In this document: positions 22,915-37,794 of the stretch, one piece after another
How the letters are laid out: the number at the start of each line of letters is the position of its first letter
How positions within the stretch are numbered: the stretch's first letter is position 1
Source of the DNA: Earliella scabrosa
Taxonomy: Eukaryota; Basidiomycota; Agaricomycetes; Polyporales; Polyporaceae
NCBI GenBank assembly: GCA_022605405.1
Contig: JABYQQ010000013.1
Coordinates: 806,001-870,000 of the forward strand
Length of the DNA stretch: 64,000 bases
Reading direction: 5' to 3'
Notes under the pieces: generated by a model
Told to the model about the DNA's origin: nothing
Databases searched by the model: none
The model's input: only the letters and a program-made list of their open reading frames with translations
Position numbers and translations under genes: made by a program

Positions 22915-25065
22915 ATGGCGGCCTCCAGACCTTCGTTGCGGAAGCTGGGTGTTCTCCTCTCCCAGGCGAGCACAGCGGTCGCCCAAGTAGACCTCTCGGA
23001 CGACCGGTCTCTTGCCGCTGCTCTCCAGAACATCAATGGCATGAGCTCCATCTTCTCCCTGCTTCCAGTCCTCACTGGCAAGACACAGAACGTGAAAGCC
23101 GTCGCGGCGCGGACATTTCCAGGGTCGCTGACTGTCGCCGGGCTGGGAGCAGGCCGCGTCCTCTCGAAGCTCCAGGTCGGGATCTTGCTTCTCAGTGCCG
23201 ACCTCTACCGCAACCTCGTCGGCGAGGTGTCCTACTACCATCAGGAATACGTCAACGTATTCTCCCCGCCCCTCGTCCACGTTCCCACCGGCACCCCGGA
23301 GCGTCATTCATCGAACGTAATAATCAACCACAACCTGACGGAGGACTACATGATTGAGGCTTGGTTCCAGACGCAAGGCCTCCCTGCCAAGGTCGAGCTC
23401 AGCCAGAACAACAACCAACGACTCTTCGTTGGCATGCTCATCTACCTCGTCGTCTACGCCTTCGAGACGTTCATTGGCGTGCAATGCGCCGCAACTGGCA
23501 CCGGGCTTCCCCTCATCATCATGCAGACTATCAGTGGCGTGTGCTGGGTTGTCGCCGTCTGTCTCTTGCAAGTCACTCGTGGACAGGGCAAACGCTACAT
23601 CTATCTCAACCGTCTTGCCACCGCAGAATACCGCTGCTTCCAGCTGATCACCTCCGGGAAACACGTCCACAGCGCGATCATCAGCACCCAGCTCAGCAAC
23701 GTGCGCGAATACAACCTCTTCGGGTCTAAGTACGAGTGCAAGCAGCTGAAGATCGTCGGTGGGGCAATGGTCGCCAGTGGCATGATCGACATCTTCGCCA
23801 CGGTGCTCTTGGTGGGTTTGAACGAGTGGGCGTACGGCTGGCTCGCGATACAGGTCTTCCTCATAGTCATCAAGGTCATCTTCAGCCTGGAGCCGATCCG
23901 CCGAATCCCCATCGTTGACGTGCAGCCCCTGGTTGGCGACTCACTCGATCAAGGCCCCCAACTCACGGCGACGTCCTCGCGACAGGGACTCAACACGAAG
24001 GCACGGCTTCCCATCATCGTCGACAGCTCACCAGACTTCTCGTTCAAAGAAGTCTGTGTCACGCAGAACGTTGTGCTCGAGACCAGCACGGGGGCCTACT
24101 GGCTTTCGCGCACGCCGGGACTCTTCATAGGCCAACCATACTACATGGAGCGACCAAGACTGGCAGAGAAGCCTACTGCGAGCAGTATGGACAGCATGCC
24201 AATGCTGCCCCAACTGCACGTGTCTCCTCCGAGCTCCGAGAGGGGTACGACCAATGTCGAGAAGCACGGCGTCCAGGCTTCCGACCCTGCCATGTTCCCT
24301 CTTCCTCCATCTCCGTCTATCGGTCGCTGTGCCTCGCCGACCTCGTCCGAGTCGGAATCGACCATCATGCCTTCTCCCGCGACAACCAGGGTTGTCACTG
24401 AAGTTCCCCGAATCATCGTATCTCCCGAGTCGCCCCTAGTCGCATCCCCACCCAACTCTCCCACCTCCCTCAGCCCACCACCCGGGATACCAGTCACCCG
24501 CACCGCGTCCATACGCAGCGCCTCAACTCAAGCCCCGTCGACTCGAGCACCCACTCCTCCCGCCAAGCCTCTCTCGCGATCTGCGACTCGTGGCCCTCCC
24601 CCTGTCAGCATCGTGACCCGCAACACATCTCTCGTCTCTTCCCCTCGTCCCATCCGCCCAGCTCGTCCCCAACCACGTCGCTCTCAATCAGACACGCTCG
24701 TCACTCCTCCAGCCCTGCCCACGACCCCTCCCGCCTCCAAAGAGAAGCAGGAGAGCGTCTCCACGACCGCATCCCCAGAGCCCGTCCGTTACCTCGCGCT
24801 CAGCAAAGACGGCAAGCTCACGCTGTCCGAGACGGAGCCGCAGCACGAGACGAACCAGGCGCTCCAGCGCGAGTTCCTCGCGTGCGTCGCCGAGGTCGTC
24901 CGGGCGAACAAGGTGCCAAGCACCGAGTTCCTGCTCGCGGTCGAGGCGATGTGCCAGGGCGTCCGGAAGACGATGAGCGACAACTGGTACGCGTTCGGGA
25001 CGACGGACCTCCTGCGCTACCTGCGCGCTGCGTACACAGACGTCTTGTGGCGCAGATTTGTGTGA
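22915..25065 (+). CDS. Unknown four-pass membrane protein with Ser/Pro-rich tail
   Basis: One uninterrupted coding exon of 716 residues; the first ATG is used, preceded by a likely 62-bp 5'-UTR intron. The N-terminal domain (about 1-170) is soluble. Four hydrophobic segments follow: LFVGMLIYLVVYAFETFIGV, LIIMQTISGVCWVVAVCLL, VASGMIDIFATVLLVGL and GWLAIQVFLIVIKVIFSL. Residues from about 430 to 620 are Pro/Ser/Thr-rich and presumably disordered. The last 90 residues are ordered again (QALQREFLACVAEVVRANK, NWYAFGTTDLLRYLRAAY) and read like an EF-like or protein-binding helical domain. I do not recognise a named family. The absence of coding introns contrasts with its neighbours. Confidence 0.75.
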   Translation: MAASRPSLRKLGVLLSQASTAVAQVDLSDDRSLAAALQNINGMSSIFSLLPVLTGKTQNVKAVAARTFPGSLTVAGLGAGRVLSKLQVGILLLSADLYRNLVGEVSYYHQEYVNVFSPPLVHVPTGTPERHSSNVIINHNLTEDYMIEAWFQTQGLPAKVELSQNNNQRLFVGMLIYLVVYAFETFIGVQCAATGTGLPLIIMQTISGVCWVVAVCLLQVTRGQGKRYIYLNRLATAEYRCFQLITSGKHVHSAIISTQLSNVREYNLFGSKYECKQLKIVGGAMVASGMIDIFATVLLVGLNEWAYGWLAIQVFLIVIKVIFSLEPIRRIPIVDVQPLVGDSLDQGPQLTATSSRQGLNTKARLPIIVDSSPDFSFKEVCVTQNVVLETSTGAYWLSRTPGLFIGQPYYMERPRLAEKPTASSMDSMPMLPQLHVSPPSSERGTTNVEKHGVQASDPAMFPLPPSPSIGRCASPTSSESESTIMPSPATTRVVTEVPRIIVSPESPLVASPPNSPTSLSPPPGIPVTRTASIRSASTQAPSTRAPTPPAKPLSRSATRGPPPVSIVTRNTSLVSSPRPIRPARPQPRRSQSDTLVTPPALPTTPPASKEKQESVSTTASPEPVRYLALSKDGKLTLSETEPQHETNQALQREFLACVAEVVRANKVPSTEFLLAVEAMCQGVRKTMSDNWYAFGTTDLLRYLRAAYTDVLWRRFV

Positions 25066-25349
25066 TACTGGTCTGGTGTCTGGCATGCATGGGGCAGGTA
25101 GTTGAGATATGGGCTGGGCCTGTCTGCTCATCCTGTCACGATGCTGACTCCGTTTGTAGATCTCTTACCTAGGTGGATGACTCCCGATGTCACTTCATGC
25201 AAGCACGACTTGCGGTATGTATGCGCGTCCGTGACAGCGCGGAGGAACACCTTCTTATGGTTACTCACGACAGCGTTGACGAGGTACGGATCCGACGACA
25301 GATAATGTACATATTAGTAGCACTAGCACAGTGTAATTTACAACATGGC

Positions 25350-27651
25350 TCATATGAGATGCTTGACCTCATGTACGAACACCGTCTTGGTGTGCTCTCC
25401 GTGCCAACCTCGGTTACTACTGGCACTGACCAGGAACCGCGCAGCCGGATCGACCACTGCGCACCTGCGGTTAGCGCAAGCATGGGTTCCAGGCACAAGG
25501 AATACGTACACATCTGAGAGACGTATCCCCCGTGGTGGCCAGGGATGATCTTGAACTGTACGCCACTCTTCATTTTGCCTGATGCGTCAGGTTCTCCGGC
25601 TTCCGCCACGTTCCAGAGACGGATATTATCTGTGGAAGCACTGCAATGAACCAGTCAGGTTGTCTACCCCCAGTCCTCCGAGTCGGCAAATCACTAACCA
25701 AGCCAGGTGTCGCCCGTCCGGGAATGCGACTACGCAGGACACCACGCCGGAGCTGACTGGGTTGCGCAGCGTCTTCAATATCCTCGGCGTGCCGGCACGG
25801 CCAGTCTGCCGAACATCATAAATCTCGACGCTTCCGTTCCGTCGTCCGACATAGATCTGGCTACCGTCCGCAGACCAGCAGGCCTGTATGCGTTGTCAAC
25901 GTTTGGCCTTCTACGTCAAGGAGAAAGGAACAGTAGGGACGTACCGACATGCACCAAGGTGGCGTCTTCTCGCTCATCCACAGCCGACCCACGCCCTTGC
26001 CAGGCGAATGCACTCTTCTGTCCCAGAGCATCACCTGGCCGTCGAAATGCGCAGTCATCAAGAGGTCGGGCGAGAACGTCGCATACGTTGCAGGGTCCAG
26101 CACGGGAGGCGCGCCTTTGGGTGCAATGGCTCCTCGTCCCATATTCAGGCCATTTGGCAGCCCATGTTCGTGCTTGAAGGGCGCGTGCGACGCGGGAGGT
26201 CCTGAGCCATCTGCGTCCCCATCCGCATCAGGCTCGTCAAACAGAGGGTCGTATGAAGTGTCCGATCTTGCATCGTCTTCTTGCTTGAACGGATGCTGGG
26301 CGTGTCCCCCATATGAGCCATTCGGGAGTGCGGGAGGTGGAGGGGGCATGGAAGCTTCATAGGAAGAATGATGTACCTGCTGGTCATCACGCGAACCTCC
26401 TCGCATCGACACCGTGAACTCGCTGCCTGCTGTGACCGTGCTCCATGGGTTGTGGATGAAGTTCGTGGTTAGGGGTCGTACAGCGATCGCTGCTAGCTGC
26501 GCGCCGTGTGCGGAGAACTTCCGAGCGATTTGTCCGGTGTTGAGATCCCAGTGCTTGCAACGGCGCTCAGTGGAGTGATGAAGATTGGGCTGAAGAGCAA
26601 CTCACTATAGCTTCGCCGTCCCATCCGGCACTGAAGAAACCCTTTTCGTCGTGTTGCAATGCAAGCGCGGAAACGGGTCCCCTATGGCCAGCCATGACAC
26701 CACATAGACGACCTGGACTGTGCCGTACGGTGTATAGACATATATGTCCTTGCTGCAGACTACAATCAGCTCGGCGAGCACAAGTAATGCAGATTCAACT
26801 CACGTCTGAGCCTGCAAGTGCCCACAGCGCGTCTGACTGCATAGCCAGGCTGTAGACTGGATACAAGGGTGCCTCCGCAACGGTTCCGTCCTGGTTCACA
26901 ACAGGAACAGTATTCTCCCACCAGCATCGAATTTGCCCGGCCTTCATGATACCTTCGATGACTCCACAGTGTTGTCTTTGCGGCGCCGTCAAGAAGACCT
27001 TGCCGTTGACTGCGGCGAATACGTCGTAGTTGCGTATGTAGCCGTCGTCCGAGCCAGTGATGAGATGGGTCATACACAAGGAAGAGGCGAGAGCATGGGT
27101 AGCACAAGGATGGGGGATAGCGCATATTGCTTCGACCGTGAAGGACTTCGGCCACGATATGTCGGAGAGTATCTTCGCTCGGCGAATTTGGGCAGGGGAT
27201 GGTGGGCGAATCTGGGGCGGAGGTTGAGGTGCTACGACAAATGAGTCGGGGAATTTGGAGACATAGCACGGGCCATACCTTGACCACCTAGGGGAGACTC
27301 GGTCGACGGTGAAGTGGATTTGCTAGGGAGGGTGGCCTCTTGCAGCGTCTGCGTGAGGATCTGTTCCAACTCCTTATTATGTGGAGGAACATATTCCTCT
27401 TCTGCATCATCATCGTCGGAACCACCGTCGGTGGTCGTAGAATCTGTGTCCTAACGAACATTGAGACAGAAGACGTGGTGAGGCAAGTGGTTGCGTACCT
27501 CGTCCCCTTCTGTGGCCTCCGCCGCAGCGGCTGCTGCAAGGTCCTCCTCCAACGCACCAAGGATGTCCTCGTCAATGTTGTCGTCCCCGTCAGAGGCACC
27601 GTCGAACTCGAGATCATCGTAGACGTCGTCGTCCGAGTCGCTGTTGACCAT
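25350..27651 (-). CDS. SPT8: SAGA complex WD40 subunit Spt8
   Basis: Eight exons (27651-27499, 27450-27279, 27231-26804, 26752-26606, 26553-25945, 25883-25699, 25640-25512, 25464-25350) give 645 residues. An acidic N-terminus (SDSDDDVYDDLEFDG) precedes WD40 repeats: HLITGSDDGYIRNYD, SALALQHDEKGFFSAGWDG, YATFSPDLLMTAHFDGQVMLWD, IYVGRRNGSVEIYDVRQ, ACASTDNIRLWNV and RFLVSASSNRGWHG. The signature IEGIMKAGQIRCWWEN and the acidic insert between repeats (SDTSYDPLFDEPDAD) are specific to Spt8. Spt8 helps SAGA deliver TBP to promoters. It diverges from SRP54 with only 104 bp between start codons, so the promoters must overlap. Acceptors are mostly TAG/CAG; two are AAG. Confidence 0.93.
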
Positions 27652-27755
27652 GGTGGACGCGTAGGATGCTCATGGGAGTAATCGAAGTCAAGTGATCGCA
27701 AAGACAGACTCGGACGCGCGAACGCAATGACCGTCCCACCTTTCGCTCACTGACC

Positions 27756-29930
<2,175 letters not shown>

Positions 29931-30376
29931 CCACACCAGTTGGATACCTCTTTGGATAATGTACGACACGACCGGTGTACTAATAGGACACATCCAACTG
30001 TAGCATATTTCCTCACGCGGACTTCCTTCCGTACTCGGTGCTCGGTGCATGCGGATGTCGAGGGCGGCAGCAGACGAGATTCGACGAGCGACAACCATCT
30101 TCAATTCGCGACGTCGCAAACACGATCGATCCCACTAGAGTAGCTGCAGTAATGATGTCACCTCTCTGTTCCTACGATTCTCGTACACACAAAGGAACGA
30201 CCGCCACACAACCCTGTCCGCCGGATGGACGGAGCAAACAGAGGCGCAGCAAACAGAGGAGCAGCAAGGAGAGAGAGCGAGAGATAAGAGCGTCGGCGAA
30301 GGGAAATGCGGAAATGGGGGGAAAACATGGGGCAAGCTACAACACCTATCAAAACAACACCGCGACGACTTTCTCT
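29931..30376. other. Convergent 3' region of SRP54 and PAB1
   Basis: No coding segment. A purine-rich tract (agaggcgcagcaaacagagg and following, 30238-30285) lies in the PAB1 3' flank. Confidence 0.5.
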
Positions 30377-32721
<2,345 letters not shown>

Positions 32722-33304
32722 TGTGGATTTTCAGGGATTGTAGGGGGTCGTTACTGCTTTGTGGACTTTTCTGCGACTGCAACCGGCCAGCAGACCGTCA
32801 GCGAACCTGTATGCGGACGCAAAAAATTGCGAGATACGGACACAGGAGGCGACAGAGCAACTGCTTTTTGGGATTTTTTATGATATTGGATTTTTTGATT
32901 GTGTTTTGACCTGGACGAGGCGAAGGAAGACATGAGTACGGGTCGAGGGCGAGCAGAAGGAGGTTCGGAGGGACAGACCTTGAATGATGGTTGAGGAAAA
33001 CTCAGCGCGATCCGGACGAGCTCTATAGCAGTTCTGTGTTCAAACTCCGACAATCGAGAACGAGCGTCTAACCTACACAAGGCAGCGACAAAAGGGGTCC
33101 TCGTCCCATGCCACACAATGACCATGCTTTCACCTCGCTTTTGCCACACAGCATCTTTATGTGGATGTTACGACATCGACCAACTCACGCTCTTTGGGTT
33201 GTATGAGAATGAGAAATCATCATAATTCGTTGACATATACGGTCCACAACAGACAACAAAATCGAGCTCAGAAAGTCATAGCACAGACAAACGGAGCCAA
33301 CGGT
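32722..33304. other. PAB1 promoter and leader; SCAMP 3' flank
   Basis: Upstream of PAB1 (minus strand). It contains the A-rich leader segment 32862-32909. Other ORFs here lack domain signals. Confidence 0.55.
32862..32909 (-). promoter_or_regulatory. A-rich tract in PAB1 5' leader
   Basis: Read in the sense of PAB1, several runs of 4-6 A separated by short C/T-containing breaks (CAAAACACAATCAAAAAATCC, trimmed here to CAATCAAAAAATCC) lie about 140-190 nt before the ATG. In animals, oligo(A) stretches in the PABP leader bind PABP itself and repress translation. Whether this segment is transcribed here is not known. Confidence 0.4.
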
Positions 33305-34655
33305 CTAACCGCGCGTGAAGTACGCCTTCGCCCCGTGCGTGGCAAGTTCGGTCTTTGCCTGAGAGGACCACGCGTGGATGAGCGCGCTGTTTGGCAAAGC
33401 TTAAAATACGTCAGAGCACGCACCTTCTCGACGGAATGTCCGGCTGCCTTGTGATGAGCCCAGATCTTACAGGGGCCGCTGTCAAAAATGGAACACTGCA
33501 GGGAAGATGTGCACTCACCTGGCGGTAATAGAACGCGAGGCCGGCACCCTGGACGACCCAACCAACAGTCGCCACGGTCCCAACGATAGCGGAAGGCAGC
33601 GAAGGCCTGGAGAATGCCTGGATGGTCTGTATGAGACCAGCAGATCCGGTACTGGCATTGCACAGTTAGTGAGGAGTGCATTGAGACGGCGTTTCTCCCG
33701 AGTACCTTGGGATTCCGATGATCCTGGGAAGATGTCAGCTGTCGAAACAGAGGACATCCATGTAACGGACGTACATGTAGACTGAGAACAGTAGATGCCA
33801 TCCACCAAAGAAGAAATACAAGTCTGAGAGGGTAACGTCAGTACGGGGGAGTGATGCATGTCAGAGATCGTACAGTAATATAGTGCTTGTTCCTGTTTGA
33901 GGAACGCATCAGGACACTGCAGCATGTCGATTATGTTCTGCTCACCTTCATGTAGCCATTATAGATAGGCCTTCATAATCAAATGTGAATCGGTCGCACA
34001 GGCGGCATCCCAAGCACGAACGTACCTGTACCATAGCAGGAAGGACAATGGGGTGATGATGAAGACATAGCTGCGTCGAAGGATTATGAGCAGGTGCGCT
34101 TCGAAAGGCCCGCCGACCTGCGTACCCTATACTGGAGCCAAGATCGCTGCCACCGTTCGGAGAGCCCGAGATCAAGATGCAGATACAGGCGACCATGTTG
34201 ACCACCAAGGTTCCAGCCAAAACGAGCCATAGCTGATACAGGCGAGTAATCAACGGTTGTGAGGCTTGAGGGATTTCTTCTTGAATTGAATGGAAGATGA
34301 GCGGGAAGACTACGTCCCAGGAGAGTATCGTCCGAAACATTCAACGCGCGTGCCTTTTGGAATGGGGCGCGGAGGCAGGGTCTACTCACATGGCGGCCAG
34401 TTGTTACGGCCATTTCTCCGAATGTGCTCAGTCTTCTGAGCAAGTTCCTGTTCTCTCCTCTCCAAGTCCAATTCTCTCTGCCTTATCTGCTCGAGTCTGG
34501 CAGCGCTGTCGGCCTGCTGGGCGTTTGCAGGGTCTTCGAAGGGGTTCGTGTCGAGAGAGTGGGAGGAGGCGAAGGGGTTTTCGTGATAACCTGGACGAGG
34601 CCACCGGTTGATGAGCGGCGAGCAAGGAAGGAAGCACAGAGGTGATCATACTCAT
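33305..34655 (-). CDS. Secretory carrier-associated membrane protein (SCAMP)
   Basis: Eleven exons give 257 residues: 34655-34652, 34590-34390, 34309-34126, 34070-34026, 33970-33946, 33892-33874, 33823-33775, 33723-33706, 33651-33519, 33465-33424, 33358-33305. The N-terminus has two NPF motifs (HENPFAS, TNPFEDP), which bind EH-domain endocytic adaptors, and a coiled coil (LEQIRQRELDLERREQELA). NWPPFFPLIFHSI is the SCAMP signature before four membrane spans; the conserved WVVQGAGLAFYYRQIWAHH and the tail complete it. SCAMPs act in post-Golgi recycling. Coding exons of 4, 25, 19 and 18 nt are unusual; the 4-nt first exon (ATGA) yields MSYHENPF. The intron at 33466-33518 ends in AAG; nearer acceptors give a 23-bp intron or a stop. 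Confidence 0.88.
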
Positions 34656-36004
34656 GACGATGACGGATTACAGATTGGCAGTGGTATACAAGTAGAGGGT
34701 GGTGGGTAGAGGTGAGGCGACTGCGGGAAGATGCGTAGGCGCCGCACACAGTGCTGGCGTGGTTTGTTCCGGTTGCTCCAAACAAGGCTGGTACGATGGA
34801 GACGCTGCTGCCCACAGCCATTCACCTAGGTCCTACTCACCACGTCTACGCCCTCTCGCACAAACAGACGTGTTTTGGAAGCTACTCGAGACTACGGCAC
34901 GATCAAGATGGCTGAAGACAGAAGTTCGAGGACGTCGGCGCAGTGATTGAGTCAGTGGCGAGTTGAAGCCTGTCGGACCGCCGCCATGACATAAGTGAGT
35001 TCCCGCTCACCGTGTATCACGCCTGGGACGTGCCCGACTCGCGAGACTGGTACGCGTCTCACATTCTCAGCATCCCGACTGTGCGGTGGCACTCGGAGTG
35101 ATGCATGTTCGCTGACGTCGTGAACGCTTCTGGGGACAGGAACAGGGAAGCTGGCGGAGAGATCGAGGGTGCAACCAGGGTCAAGCACGTTCCTGCGCTT
35201 CCGCTTCGAAGGCGACGCGCTCCGCCCGTGTCATGAACCGACGGACGTTGTGCCTGTGATGACAGCCAGCACACATGGCGAGCGGGGCGGCCAGCACAGC
35301 GCGGCCTGCGTCTCCGCGCGCAACGCCCGGTGGGAACTCCCTGAATTGGCTCGAGAATGTGCCCAAATAGACTGGCTGGCCAGCAACCGCAGCAACGGTG
35401 CCGACGACCGCGACCTGTGGAGCCCCGGAGGCGGCATCGCCGTGCGGCGTGAGCGTGCGGCACTCTGCAATTCCCTCGACGGCCAAAATTACCTGTCCAT
35501 AAACGGAAACCCACCGGGGTCGCGTTTCGCGGCTATAACGCGTCTGCTCGCGGCGGGCTTGTCTCCTCGCGCGTATGGCCCGTCCAATGCGCCGCTGGCT
35601 TGCCCCGACGGCGTGTTGATACCTGGCCATACCGACGACGGGTCCGGGGCGCGGTTACAATTGGAGGAGGGTTCCTCGGGCGAACAAACATTTCACGTCC
35701 AGTCGAGCGCCTGCGGCGCAGGCCGACTCCGAGCGCCGCCATATATAGTCCGGTTCGTATTTGTGGAACCTTCGCCCGTTTACCTCACGGTCTTCACCCT
35801 CGTTTTCCCTCCGCCTCCTCGCCTGCCACGCGTGCTCTCGACGGTAAGCCCTCCCTTCTCGCCGTACTTTACGTCCCCCGACTGACCCCTCCCCGCTCTT
35901 CAGCAGTCACTCCCTTAAATCCCGACGGTCTCTACCCTCCCGTTCTTTGACCATTTGCGTCTCCGTGTCAAGGCCTCCTACCCCTCTCAATCCCCGTAAT
36001 CACA
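34656..36004. other. Divergent intergenic region with GC-rich overlapping ORFs
   Basis: Between SCAMP and the DPBB gene. Open frames exist on both strands at 35170-35890, but they lack ATG starts or domain signals and mirror each other, as expected of GC-rich noncoding DNA. The right-hand 260 bp form the promoter and leader of the DPBB gene. Confidence 0.55.
35741..35748 (+). promoter_or_regulatory. TATA box of the DPBB gene
   Basis: ATATATAG in a GC-rich setting, about 260 bp before the start codon. It is followed by a pyrimidine-rich leader (from 35790) and a possible 60-bp 5'-UTR intron at 35844-35903 (gtaagc...ttcag). This layout is common for strongly expressed fungal genes. Confidence 0.5.
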
Positions 36005-37263
36005 ATGCACTTCCTCACTCTCGCCTCCGTTGCTCTCACTGCCGTCGCCGGTGCCTCTGCCATCTCGATCCCCCACAACCATGTCCGTCATGTCAAGCGC
36101 ATCGAGAAGGAGAAGCCCGACACGTACTACGAAGGCTATCTCGAGGTAAGCATCCCTTGTAAAATTGGTGTGTCGCACATCCTCTCATTGCTTCCTCTAG
36201 CCCTACCAGACCTACCATCACCGGTACCTAGCCATCGACTGCGATGAGCAGCACAACACCGCCTTCTTCGATCGGTGCTGCCATCCCATGCTGGTACGTA
36301 TCCTTGCTGCGACTATTTCCGCTGTCCACTCATACACCATTGCTAGGCTACGGAGACGCTCGAGAACAACCGTGACGCTGATTGCAACCCCGCCAACCGT
36401 CCCTCCTCAGTTGTTGCTTCCGCCACCTCCCAGATCCTCGCTCCTACCAGCGTATCCGGTGACGACGATGACGAGGACTGCGACGACGACGACGAGCCCA
36501 CTCACACCGTGAGGACTGCCGCCCCGACTCCCACTGCGGATGATGACGATGACGACGACGACTGTGAGGAGGAGGGTGATGAGCCATCTTCATCGGCTGC
36601 TCCCATCACCATCCCTGAAGTTCCCAAGACGTCCTCTGCCGCTCCCGTCACGACCAAGGCTCCTTCCACTACTCCCGCGGAGCCTTCCACTACCCCCGCA
36701 GAGCCTTCCAGCACCAAGGCGCCGACCCCCTCTAGCAGCAAGCCGGCCAGCACCCCCTCGCCCACCAGTGGAAGTGGGTCTAGCGGCAACTTCAAGGGTG
36801 GACAGTGAGTTTGCACAACGTATGTGTGTTCGCTCGTGCTAACCGCGTCTTTTCCAGTGCTACTTTCTACTACCAGGGCGGCCAAGCTGGCGCGTGCGGC
36901 AAGGTTAACCCTGATAGCGCCTACATTGCTGCACTCCGTCAGTGTGTTTGTGACGCCATCGGTGACATCTTGCTCACAATTGATCCACAGAGACTGAGCG
37001 GTACGGCAACCTGGGTGCCAAGTCGTCCAACTGTGGCCGCAGGATCAAGCTCACCAACACCAACAACGGCAAGAGTGTTGAGGTCGTTGTTGCTGATGCC
37101 TGCCCCTCGTGCGGCGACAAGAACGACCTCGACCTCTCTGTCGACGCCTTCAAACAGATCGCCAAGGAGGAGGAAGGTTACGTTCCCAGTGAGTACTATC
37201 AAACATGCTTCCTCCATAGTTCTTGCTCACGCATGGATAGTCGAGTGGAGCTTCCTCGATTAA
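36005..37263 (+). CDS. Secreted double-psi beta-barrel (RlpA/expansin-like) protein
   Basis: Six exons (36005-36145, 36201-36293, 36347-36804, 36858-36937, 36991-37188, 37241-37263) give 330 residues. A signal peptide (MHFLTLASVALTAVAGASA) is followed by a basic Lys-Arg site (HVKR) fit for Kex2 cleavage. A short Cys-containing segment (AIDCDE, DRCCHP) precedes two Asp/Glu runs and a Ser/Thr/Pro linker likely to be O-glycosylated. The C-terminal domain (HATFYYQGGQAGACG, NGKSVEVVVADACPSCGDKNDLDLS) is the DPBB fold shared by RlpA, expansins and barwins; the Asp of VVADACPSC is conserved. Such fungal proteins act at the cell wall or on plant substrates. The function of this one is not known. Confidence 0.85.
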
Positions 37264-37794
37264 GGGCTATGATACTCCACCTAGCTCGCATTCCCTTTAT
37301 TTGTTCCGGTCTCTCGCACTCTCACCTTAGTCGTGGTTTAATCTGGCCCAGTGCCACGCGTACCGTCTGGCAGTGGTGACGGCGAAGAGCTGACACGAGA
37401 CTAACGACCCTGGAGGCGGTGGGCTCTTCCGCTTGCTGTTCATCCGTACGATACGCTTTCATTCTCCCGACGTCTGTCGGTGCTCTTACATACCTGCTGT
37501 TCACCGGTGCATAGCGGAGCAATACAGTTATCGTTATCGCTTGTCGTCTTTCCTAGAATTTCAATGCCATATGTTGTCCATATGTGAACTGGAGCGTGTG
37601 CGCCGTTCAATATTGGTCGGGCACAAGTCGGGCGAAGTAGTTGGCGATCGAGATCCGACGCGTCCCCTGCGCGTCCCATCGGACGCGGTCAGTCCGAGTG
37701 ACGTCGACCCCTTGCGCAACGCGCCTTATATTCTCGAGCCGTCCCTTCTCGTTCCCTCCATGTCTCTCTGAACTGCCGTCCACTCCAGACCAGC
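37264..37794. other. Intergenic
   Basis: Between two plus-strand genes. Short ORFs only; I see no conserved motif or repeat. Confidence 0.5.

Noticed and set aside
33496..33518. A 23-bp intron with acceptor CTGCAG in SCAMP
   Set aside because: Too short to splice; the acceptor at 33466 (AAG) gives a 53-bp intron and restores YYRQIWAHH.
35169..35885. Long overlapping frames on both strands upstream of the DPBB gene
   Set aside because: They depend on non-ATG starts, mirror each other, lack hydrophobic or domain pattern, and run into a TATA box and leader.
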